A stretch of DNA of 5,283 nucleotides from NCBI GenBank assembly GCA_020628635.1, contig JAHDEU010000183.1, positions 1-5,283 on the forward strand, given 5' to 3'. A program made the position numbers and the translations under genes. Shown piece by piece: positions 1 to 5,283 of the stretch. The stretch's first letter is position 1; the number at the start of each line of letters is the position of its first letter. Below the pieces are notes generated by a model, which saw nothing but the letters and a program-made list of their open reading frames with translations, made no database searches and was not told the DNA's origin. This DNA comes from Hellea sp. (GTDB lineage: Bacteria > Pseudomonadota > Alphaproteobacteria > Caulobacterales > Maricaulaceae).

Positions 1-20
1 TGTAGAGCGGAGTGACCTTA

Positions 21-67
21 CCCCTCCGACCCTGCCTTCGGCGGGCCACCTCCCCAGAGAGGGGAGG
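21..67. repeat. REP-like intergenic inverted-repeat element (double hairpin)
   Basis: Two adjacent stems can be read directly. The first pairs CCTGCC (31-36) with GGCGGG (40-45) around a TTC loop, with one G-T pair. The second is a perfect 7-bp stem, CCTCCCC (49-55) with GGGGAGG (61-67), around AGAGA. CCTCC at 23-27 can pair instead with GGAGG at 63-67, enclosing the first hairpin, so two folds compete. The layout (CCCTCC, variable hairpin, CACCTCCCC, short loop, GGGGAGGAA) resembles short elements scattered between genes in Caulobacterales and related alphaproteobacteria; that resemblance is from memory, not a search. It lies downstream of the minus-strand secreted-protein gene and could protect the 3' end or help end transcription, but no T-tract follows the stem on either strand. 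Confidence 0.6.
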
Positions 68-112
68 AATTTCGCTTTGGCTATTTCCGCTTAGTTTCCA
101 CTACTCTTGCGG

Positions 113-137
113 GCGCTGCGAAACATGCTTTCAGCGC
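113..137. repeat. Inverted repeat overlapping the stop codon of the minus-strand gene
   Basis: GCGCTG (113-118) is exactly complementary to CAGCGC (132-137). AAA (121-123) can pair with TTT (129-131) inside it, leaving a two-base bulge and a five-base loop. The right arm reaches the TAG stop of the minus-strand gene (137-139 on the plus strand). Position at the 3' end of that gene suggests a termination or mRNA-end structure, but on the minus strand the stem is followed by mixed sequence rather than a run of T, so it is not a classical intrinsic terminator. Confidence 0.35.
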
Positions 138-901
138 TACCCGCCCGTGAACCGCTTGACCTGTTTCACGCTCGGGCTCGGGCCGATCTCGTAGGGGCCG
201 TCGATGCGTACGGCGTCGGCGTCCAGCGCTTCGATGGCATCCAGCGACACGAAGCGCGTGCCGTTGTAGAGCTCCAACTCCGGCGCGCCGACATCGACGC
301 CGCCGCGTGTGGCGATCACGGCGGGCGGGGTGTCGGAGCCGGGGCTGCGCACGGCGATGTGGGTGAATTTCGGCACCAGCATGGCCATGGCGCCGGCCAT
401 CTTTTTGTAGTGGGAGCGGCCGTCCTTGAGCCCGTCCTCGATGTCGGCAAGGTCATGCGTGCCGGGTGTCCGCATCCACAGCACGTCCATGGACACGCTG
501 CCCCGGTAGCCGCGCTCGGAGCGTGGCCGCCCCTCGCGCGCGGGATCGACGAGGCAGACCTCGGCTGTCTCGGATGCGCGGGCCAGCGCGTCGCCGAGGC
601 TCGGCGTGGCGAAACGGTTTTCGCCGGTCGGCGCGAAGTCGAAGCGCGTGATTTGTCCCGCGTCGCGCAGCTCGACATGGGACGGCGGCAGTTCCCCGTC
701 TTCCGGTTCGACCCAGACGGGCGTGTGGAATTGGACGCGGTCGCGCTTGGCGGGTTTCAGCTCGGCCCCCTTGCGCAGGGTCTTCATCAGGCCGGACGGC
801 GTGAAGCAGCTCTCCGCGCCCATCAATTCGGGTGGCGCGTCTTGCGCGAATGCGGGCGCGGCAAAGGCGAGGGCGAACAGGACGGGGAGGGCTTGGCGCA
901 T
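137..901 (-). CDS. Secreted protein of unknown function (signal peptide, two cysteines)
   Basis: I do not recognise this family. From ATG at 901 the product is 254 residues. It opens with a short n-region, a hydrophobic run of Leu/Ala/Phe/Val and an AFA-Q site after residue 19, a good Sec/SPI signal peptide, so the mature protein should be periplasmic or exported. There is no lipobox and no later membrane segment. The mature part has only two cysteines, Cys32 (ESCF) and Cys116 (EVCLV), which could form a disulphide. Other visible pieces are a Pro/Glu-rich stretch near 63-73 (HTPVWVEPEDGELPP), a RGYRGSVSMDVLW strand-like stretch near 130-142, and a basic C-terminus (VKQVKRFTGG). An in-frame TTG four codons upstream (913) gives a 258-residue form with one more Arg before the hydrophobic core; neither start has a clear Shine-Dalgarno, and TAA at 938-940 closes the frame. 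The gene is divergent from lptM-lysA. I prefer it over the overlapping plus-strand frame because of the signal peptide and protein-like composition. Confidence 0.8.
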   Translation of the reverse strand: MRQALPVLFALAFAAPAFAQDAPPELMGAESCFTPSGLMKTLRKGAELKPAKRDRVQFHTPVWVEPEDGELPPSHVELRDAGQITRFDFAPTGENRFATPSLGDALARASETAEVCLVDPAREGRPRSERGYRGSVSMDVLWMRTPGTHDLADIEDGLKDGRSHYKKMAGAMAMLVPKFTHIAVRSPGSDTPPAVIATRGGVDVGAPELELYNGTRFVSLDAIEALDADAVRIDGPYEIGPSPSVKQVKRFTGG

Positions 902-1025
902 GGACCGGGTCAAGCGCGCGCGGGCCGCCCTGCCAAGTTAAACTCCGCTCATCCTGTCCTGTATGAGACGATCGTAACGACACGCGCTCTCGACGCGCTC
1001 GCGGCACGCCACTAAGGAACCTCTC
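902..1025. promoter_or_regulatory. Divergent intergenic region, likely holding promoters for both flanking genes
   Basis: The start of the minus-strand secreted-protein gene and the start of the lptM-lysA run face away from each other here, so promoters for both directions are expected in this stretch. No hexamer pair on either strand is good enough to name. What can be seen are symmetric and repeated elements: CTCAT (948-952) and ATGAG (963-967) as inverted arms ten bases apart, an 8-bp palindrome ACGATCGT (968-975), and ACGCGCTC repeated at 982-989 and 993-1000, an 11-base period. These could be regulator sites; none matches an operator I know. Confidence 0.45.
1014..1018 (+). promoter_or_regulatory. 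Ribosome binding site of the lptM-like gene
   Basis: AAGGA lies seven bases before the ATG at 1026, a near-ideal Shine-Dalgarno core and spacing. It fixes the start of the lipoprotein gene. It is the only strong ribosome binding site in the window; the starts at 1260 and 2611 have much weaker upstream sequence. Confidence 0.75.
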
Positions 1026-1256
1026 ATGTCCAAGACCGCCGCCCGCATCCTCCTGCTGCTCGCATCCGCCGCGCTTCTCGCCGCTTGCGGGATCAAGGGC
1101 GATCTCGACCGGCCGCCGCCGCTCTGGGGCGAGAAAACCGATACGGCCCCGGCGCAAAGCCCGGCGGGCAGCTCGGACGCGCTGGACGGGCCGACGGAGC
1201 CTAGCCTCGAGGACGAGGACGAAGGCCCAGGCTACGGCGTCGACGTCGCGGACTAG
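1026..1256 (+). CDS. lptM: LptM-like (YifL-type) small outer-membrane lipoprotein
   Basis: A 76-residue lipoprotein. Residues 1-20 are a type II signal peptide with Lys3 and Arg7 before a Leu/Ala core. The lipobox is L18-A19-A20-C21, so Cys21 should be lipidated. Directly after it comes the family signature CGIKGDLDRPPP, corresponding to the CG-x-KG-x-L-x-x-P block of LptM/YifL proteins. In E. coli, LptM binds the LptD/LptE translocon and promotes its correct disulphide pairing; carrying that role over here is inference. After the signature the chain is Pro/Ser-rich, then strongly acidic (SLEDEDEGPG, about 60-69), probably disordered. Small lipoproteins of this type commonly sit just before lysA, as here. 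The start is set by AAGGA seven bases upstream. The TAG stop is followed after one codon by the lysA GTG in the same frame, so the two are co-transcribed and probably translationally coupled. Confidence 0.85.
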   Translation: MSKTAARILLLLASAALLAACGIKGDLDRPPPLWGEKTDTAPAQSPAGSSDALDGPTEPSLEDEDEGPGYGVDVAD

Positions 1257-1259
1257 TCG

Positions 1260-2525
1260 GTGCGCCATTTCGACCACCACGCCGGCGTTCTCCATGCCGA
1301 GGGCGTGCCCCTGCCGGAGATCGCGCGCGCGGTCGGCACGCCGGTCTATGTCTACTCGAGCGCGACGTTGGAGCGGCACTACCGCGTTTTCGCGGACAGC
1401 TTCGAGGGGCTGGACACGCTGGTCGCCTACAGCGTCAAGGCCAACAGCAACATCGCCGTGCTGGCCCTGCTGGCCAAGCTCGGTGCGGGCGCGGATGTGG
1501 TCTCGGGCGGGGAGCTCGCCCGCGCGCTGATCGCGGGCGTGCCTGCCGACAAGATCGTGTTTTCCGGGGTCGGCAAGACGCGGCGCGAAATGGGTGACGC
1601 GCTGAGGGCGGGCATCCGCGTGTTCAACGTCGAAAGCCTCGCCGAGCTGGAAGCGCTCAACGACGTTGCCGTGTCGATGGACATGCGCGCGCCCGTGGCC
1701 TTCCGCGTCAACCCGGACGTGACGGCGGGCGGTCACGAGAAGATCAGCACGGGCAAGAAGGAGAACAAGTTCGGCATTGCGTGGAGCCAGGCGGAAGCGG
1801 CCTATGCGCGCGCGTCGGAATTGCCCGGCATCGAGATCGTCGGCGTGGACGTCCATATCGGCAGCCAGATCGATGACCTCGCGCCTTTCGCAGCCGCCAT
1901 CGAGAAAGTCGGCGGGCTGATCGCGCGGCTGCGGGCGCAAGGCCACACCATCCGGTCGTTCGACATTGGCGGCGGTCTCGGCATTCCCTACGGCGACAAC
2001 AACCGCACACCGCCGCCGCCATCTGAGTATGGCGCGCTGGTCAAGCGCCTCACGGCCGGGCTCGACGTGCAGATGATCTTCGAGCCGGGCCGCATGATCG
2101 CGGGCAATAGCGGCGTGCTGCTGAGTGAGGTGCTCTATGTGAAACGTGGCGAGGACCGGGATTTTCTCATCATCGACGCGGCCATGAACGACCTGCTGCG
2201 ACCCGCGCTCTATGATGCGTTCCACGACATGGAGGCGGTCGTCGCGCCGGGCAGTGCGGCGGCGGATGCGAGCTACGACGTGGTCGGCCCGATCTGCGAG
2301 AGCGGCGACACATTTGCGAAAGCCCGCGACATGCCGGAAATGCGTGCGGGCGACCTGCTGGTGCTGCACTCGGCCGGAGCTTACGGCGCGGCGCAGAGCA
2401 GCCAGTACAACACCCGCCCGCTCGTGCCCGAAGTCATGGTGCGCGGCGACCGGTTCGAGGTGATCCGCGAACGCCCGAGCGTGGCGGAAATCCTGCGCAG
2501 CGAACGGATCCCGGATTGGGACTGA
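1260..2525 (+). CDS. lysA: Diaminopimelate decarboxylase (EC 4.1.1.20)
   Basis: A full-length 421-residue PLP enzyme that decarboxylates meso-2,6-diaminopimelate to L-lysine, the last step of the DAP pathway, in the cytoplasm. It has the fold type III layout: an alanine-racemase-like barrel, then a C-terminal beta domain. Visible motifs are YSVKAN with the PLP lysine at K60, the HIGSQI block (199-204), the phosphate-binding GGGLGIPY (237-244), EPGRMIAGNSG (275-285), the active-site CESGD with C346 (346-350), AGAYG (372-376) and YNTRPLVPE (383-391). All key residues are present and length is normal, so it should be active. The GTG start is the first possible codon after the in-frame lptM stop, and the N-terminus (HHAGVLHAEGVPL) fits the family; the next in-frame GTG would remove conserved sequence. 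No strong Shine-Dalgarno precedes it, consistent with coupling to lptM. A four-proline run (251-254) may slow ribosomes. Ornithine or arginine decarboxylase of the same fold is unlikely given the DAP-type motifs and context. Confidence 0.97.
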   Translation: MRHFDHHAGVLHAEGVPLPEIARAVGTPVYVYSSATLERHYRVFADSFEGLDTLVAYSVKANSNIAVLALLAKLGAGADVVSGGELARALIAGVPADKIVFSGVGKTRREMGDALRAGIRVFNVESLAELEALNDVAVSMDMRAPVAFRVNPDVTAGGHEKISTGKKENKFGIAWSQAEAAYARASELPGIEIVGVDVHIGSQIDDLAPFAAAIEKVGGLIARLRAQGHTIRSFDIGGGLGIPYGDNNRTPPPPSEYGALVKRLTAGLDVQMIFEPGRMIAGNSGVLLSEVLYVKRGEDRDFLIIDAAMNDLLRPALYDAFHDMEAVVAPGSAAADASYDVVGPICESGDTFAKARDMPEMRAGDLLVLHSAGAYGAAQSSQYNTRPLVPEVMVRGDRFEVIRERPSVAEILRSERIPDWD

Positions 2526-2610
2526 TCGGCTGCAAGGTCCTGCGCGAGACAAAGTGACCGTGACTGATAATTTACACGACAGCTTTGCACTCTTCGGGTT
2601 AGCCTGAGCC

Positions 2611-5283
2611 GTGGAGACGAACCGCCCAGATTTGCCAGCAAGGCTGGCCCGCCTCGCGACGCTGTCGCGCGCGCGCCTCGTCTGGGAAACCTACGCGCCC
2701 GTTCTGGCGCTGCCCGTGCTGGCCGTCCTGCTCTGGCTGATCGCAGGCCTGATCGGCGCGTGGGAGGTGCTGGGCGATCCGGTGCGGCTGCTCGCGCTCG
2801 TCGCCTTGCTCGCTGTGGTCGTTCGCGGCGTGCGCAGGGCGCGGGACTTGCGCGTGCCCACGCGGTCGGACGCACTGCGGCGGCTGGAACAGACAGCGGG
2901 GCTGGAACACCGTCCGCTCGACACGCTCCAGGATGCCGCCGTCGTGTCGCCGCGTCTCTGGCCCGCCCATGTCCGGCGCGCGAAAGAGCAGGCGGAGACG
3001 ATCACGCGCATCGGCCGCACGCCCGCGCTCACGCCGATGGACCGCTACGGCCTGCGGATCATCGCGCCGATCGCGCTGGTCATCGCGTTCGTGCTGGCCT
3101 GGGGCGTCGGTGCGGAGCGGTTGCGGCGCGCGCTCTCGCCTTCCGCGCTGCCGGTCACCAACCCCAATGCGGTGCGGTTCGAAGCCTGGATCGACCCGCC
3201 CGAATATACGGGCCGCCCGCCCGTCTATGCGCAGGGGCAGGACGTGCTCAACGCCCCGGCCGGCTCCACGCTGGTCATCCGGGCCTCCGGCGCAAAGGGC
3301 CTGCCGCGGCCGAAGTTCACACAGGCCGAGCCGCGCCTGTCCGAATTCGTCGATCTGCGACGCCTCGGTGATCGCGCATTCGAAGCGCGCACCACGGTCG
3401 ACGGCGACGCGGTGCTGGACTGGCGCATTGGCTGGCGGCGCAAGACGTTGCGCATAGAGACGATCCCGGACGCAGAACCCGAGATCGAGATCACCACGCC
3501 GCCCGAAGCCGACAAGCGCGACCGGCTGGTCATGGCGTTCAGCGCGTCGGACGATTACGGCGTGGAGCGCATCGTGCTGGAAATGGTCGAGCTGACAGAC
3601 GACTTGTCCGCCCAGACGCTGTTCTCGGAAAATGTACAACAGGCCGAGACCGATGCGGGCGCGTTCAAGGAAGCGGAAGAGCGAGAGCTCAAGCTCGATC
3701 TCACGCGCCATCCGCTGGCCGGGCGCAAGGTCGCCGGGCGGCTGGTCGCGATCGACGGCGCGGGCCAGCGCGGTGTGTCCGAGCCGGCCTTCTTCACCGT
3801 GCCGGACAAGATCTTCGTCGAACCCTTAGCCAAGGCGATCATGGAACAGCGCACGCTGCTGATCGCGGGCACGGCGGACAACCAGTCCTACGCCCCCATG
3901 CCGCCAGGCGAGCCGGACCTGGATGCCAGCGACGGCGAGTTCGACACGGACCAGAGCGCGTGGCGGCTGGACCGCGCGCCTGCGCCCGTGCAGCGCACGG
4001 CAGAGCTGATCCGCGCCGTCACCCAATTCCCGGACCCCGGCGTGTTCAACGATCCGGTCGTCTATATGGGGCTGCGCCACGTCGATCGCGGCCTGCGCTA
4101 TGCGCGCTCCGTCGACGAGCTGTCGGGCCTGCCGGATCACATGTGGTCGCTGGCGCTGCGGGCCGAGTTCGGCGTGCTGGGCACGGCGCTGCAGGAAATG
4201 CGCGAAGCCGAGGCGGCCTTGCGCGAAGGCATCGCCCGCCGCGCGCCGCAGCGCGAAGTCGATACGCTCTTCACCCGCTATAACGAGGCGGTCGACGCCT
4301 ACATGGAAGAGCTGCGCAAGAACGCGACAGTCGGCGAGGACGGCGGCGGTGGGGGCGGCGGCTCCATGGGCTCCACGGACGAAATCCAGGAACTGCTCGA
4401 CGCCATCGAGGAGGCCAACCGCATCGGCGACACGGAAGGCGCGCGCATCGCGCTGGCCCAGCTGGCCGAACTGCTGGAGAATATGCAGATCCAGCTCAAC
4501 CCGTCGGGCGAGGGCGGCGAGGGCGATCCGTCTGAGAACGAGATGACGGAAGAGCTGCGTGATCAGCTCGAGGAGCTTGCCGAGCTGCTGGGCGATCAGC
4601 GCGAGCTGCAGGACGAAACGCGCCAGGCCGAGCGCGAGGAACTGGCCGAAGAGTTCGGCGAGCAGCCGCGTCCGGGCGAGGGTGACACGCCGGACAGCCA
4701 GCCGGGCGAGTCCGGCGAAGACAGCGCTGCGTCCGGCGATGAGCTCTCGCGCCGCCAGGCCGAATTGCAGGCACTCGTTGACGGTCTGTTCGAGCGATTG
4801 AACGGCGAGCCATCGCAAATCGGCGAGGGCGAGGAGAGCTCCGGCGAAGCGGGCGAGGACCCCGGTGAGCCCGGCGGCGGCGGTGAGCCCGGCGAGGAGA
4901 CGGACACACGCGTCGGCTCGGGCGGACAGCTCGGCGAAGGCATTTCGGATGAAGCGCGCGAGGAGGCGGGCACGGCGTTCGGGCAGGCCGGCGAAGCCAT
5001 GCGCCGATCCGAGGACGCGCTGGGTTCCGGCGAGCTCGGCGAAGCGCGCCAGGCCCAGTCGGACGCGATCGCGGCCTTGCGCGAAGCCGCCGAAATCCTG
5101 TCGGAAGAGATCGGCCGTCTCAGCGAGGAAGAGGGGGAGCGCGACGGCGAGGACGGAGAGGGCGGCGCGGGGTCGGACCCGCTCGGCCGCAGCAATGACG
5201 GCTTCAACGACCAGGGCGCGGATGTCGACATCGACACGCGCGACAACGCCCAGCGCGCCCGTGAGATTCTGGAGGAGCTGCGC
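2611..5283 (+). CDS. TIGR02302/DUF4175 family membrane-anchored protein, C-terminus cut by window edge
   Basis: An open frame of 891 codons that is still open at the right edge. I recognise it as TIGR02302 (DUF4175), long alphaproteobacterial proteins of unknown function. Predicted membrane helices lie at about 31-52, 56-73 and 147-167; between the last two is a conserved soluble stretch (RRLEQTAGLEHRPLDTL, 90-106). A beta-rich part follows, with WIDPPEYTGRPP (193-204) and SASDDYGVE (311-319). Helical, probably coiled-coil segments fall near 505-570, 590-628, 643-682, 711-730 and 779-842, divided by Gly/Glu-rich linkers, including seven glycines at 578-584. Family-like blocks include ALAQLAELLENMQ (614-626), GDQRELQDETRQ (661-672) and, near the end, DPLGR (856-860) and QRAREILEELR (881-891). 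Family members end shortly after this block, so probably only a few dozen residues are missing (inference). TGA at 2605-2607 closes the frame, making GTG 2611 the first possible start; it lacks a clear Shine-Dalgarno. It lies 85 bases after lysA, same strand. The large C-terminal part is predicted outside the membrane; no enzymatic motif was seen. Confidence 0.9.
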   Translation, partial: METNRPDLPARLARLATLSRARLVWETYAPVLALPVLAVLLWLIAGLIGAWEVLGDPVRLLALVALLAVVVRGVRRARDLRVPTRSDALRRLEQTAGLEHRPLDTLQDAAVVSPRLWPAHVRRAKEQAETITRIGRTPALTPMDRYGLRIIAPIALVIAFVLAWGVGAERLRRALSPSALPVTNPNAVRFEAWIDPPEYTGRPPVYAQGQDVLNAPAGSTLVIRASGAKGLPRPKFTQAEPRLSEFVDLRRLGDRAFEARTTVDGDAVLDWRIGWRRKTLRIETIPDAEPEIEITTPPEADKRDRLVMAFSASDDYGVERIVLEMVELTDDLSAQTLFSENVQQAETDAGAFKEAEERELKLDLTRHPLAGRKVAGRLVAIDGAGQRGVSEPAFFTVPDKIFVEPLAKAIMEQRTLLIAGTADNQSYAPMPPGEPDLDASDGEFDTDQSAWRLDRAPAPVQRTAELIRAVTQFPDPGVFNDPVVYMGLRHVDRGLRYARSVDELSGLPDHMWSLALRAEFGVLGTALQEMREAEAALREGIARRAPQREVDTLFTRYNEAVDAYMEELRKNATVGEDGGGGGGGSMGSTDEIQELLDAIEEANRIGDTEGARIALAQLAELLENMQIQLNPSGEGGEGDPSENEMTEELRDQLEELAELLGDQRELQDETRQAEREELAEEFGEQPRPGEGDTPDSQPGESGEDSAASGDELSRRQAELQALVDGLFERLNGEPSQIGEGEESSGEAGEDPGEPGGGGEPGEETDTRVGSGGQLGEGISDEAREEAGTAFGQAGEAMRRSEDALGSGELGEARQAQSDAIAALREAAEILSEEIGRLSEEEGERDGEDGEGGAGSDPLGRSNDGFNDQGADVDIDTRDNAQRAREILEELR
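4801..4920 (+). repeat. Gly/Glu-rich low-complexity coding segment of the TIGR02302 protein
   Basis: Codons 731-770 of the TIGR02302 gene are built from degenerate GGCGAG and GAGCCCGGC-type units. Of the 40 residues, 12 are Gly, 10 Glu and 2 Asp, with GEPG appearing at 752-755 and again at 759-762 and little hydrophobic residue content. Similar shorter acidic stretches lie at residues 633-643, 686-703 and 839-855. The segment is probably a flexible, acidic, disordered linker between helical segments, and its repeats make length variation by slippage plausible. Confidence 0.7.

Noticed and set aside
12..194. 60-codon plus-strand open frame across the left-edge inverted repeats
   Set aside because: It reads through the hairpin element and into the antisense of the secreted-protein gene, and has no ribosome binding site.
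107..1015. 302-codon plus-strand open frame across the secreted-protein gene
   Set aside because: It is antisense to a gene with a clear signal peptide. Its product is Ala/Arg/Gly/His-rich, with no domain or signal I recognise, and it has no ribosome binding site; typical of a GC-rich shadow frame.
902..1025. CtrA-type TTAA-N7-TTAA site in the divergent region
   Set aside because: TTAA occurs at 938-941, but the half-site seven bases further on is TCAT, too weak to call.
453..2552. 699-codon minus-strand open frame covering all of lysA, lptM and part of the next gene
   Set aside because: It runs antisense through a textbook lysA and across several genes and the intergenic region. The product is His/Arg/Ala-rich without motifs. 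Long antisense frames are expected opposite GC-rich genes with strong third-position GC bias.
2566..2571. GATAAT as a named promoter -10 box before the TIGR02302 gene
   Set aside because: Only one hexamer is convincing; no -35-like sequence occurs at a usable distance, so it is mentioned as an observation and not annotated as a promoter.
2760..3371. 203-codon plus-strand frame inside the TIGR02302 gene
   Set aside because: Alternative frame over a recognised conserved region; Arg/Ala/Gly-rich product with no motif.
2599..3711. 370-codon minus-strand open frame opposite the TIGR02302 gene
   Set aside because: Arg/Gln/Asp-rich product with no recognisable features, fully overlapped by a plus-strand frame that carries family motifs and membrane helices.
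3826..4818. 330-codon minus-strand open frame opposite the C-terminal half of the TIGR02302 gene
   Set aside because: Its Leu/Ala/Arg-rich look is the complement of the Glu/Gly/Leu-rich coding strand; no start signal or family resemblance.

Overview
This is a high-GC window whose genes point to an alphaproteobacterium. The clearest sign is the order lptM-like lipoprotein, lysA, then a very long TIGR02302/DUF4175 protein, a family described from Alphaproteobacteria. A GC-rich inverted-repeat element like those between genes in Caulobacterales and related orders sits near the left edge. Placement in the Caulobacterales/Maricaulales/Hyphomonadaceae neighbourhood is only an impression from protein style.

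Layout. Positions 1-136 hold no convincing gene: they carry a REP-like double hairpin (about 21-67) and a second inverted repeat (113-137) that overlaps a stop codon. A minus-strand gene (901 down to 137) encodes a secreted protein I do not recognise. A divergent intergenic region (about 902-1025) separates it from a plus-strand run: an LptM-like lipoprotein (1026-1256), diaminopimelate decarboxylase lysA (1260-2525), an 85-base gap with a small AT-rich patch, and a TIGR02302/DUF4175 membrane-anchored protein that starts with GTG at 2611 and is still open at the right edge, 891 codons later.

How the genes fit together. lptM and lysA are almost certainly one transcript (three bases apart, same reading frame). 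LysA turns meso-diaminopimelate into lysine and so draws on a peptidoglycan precursor. LptM is an outer-membrane lipoprotein that, in E. coli, helps assemble the LPS translocon. The TIGR02302 protein has three predicted N-terminal membrane helices, a beta-rich middle and a long acidic helical and Gly/Glu-rich C-terminal half. Its function is unknown, but its repeated association with this locus suggests an envelope role (inference). No mobile element, CRISPR array or RNA gene was seen. The least understood items are the TIGR02302 protein and the divergent secreted protein.
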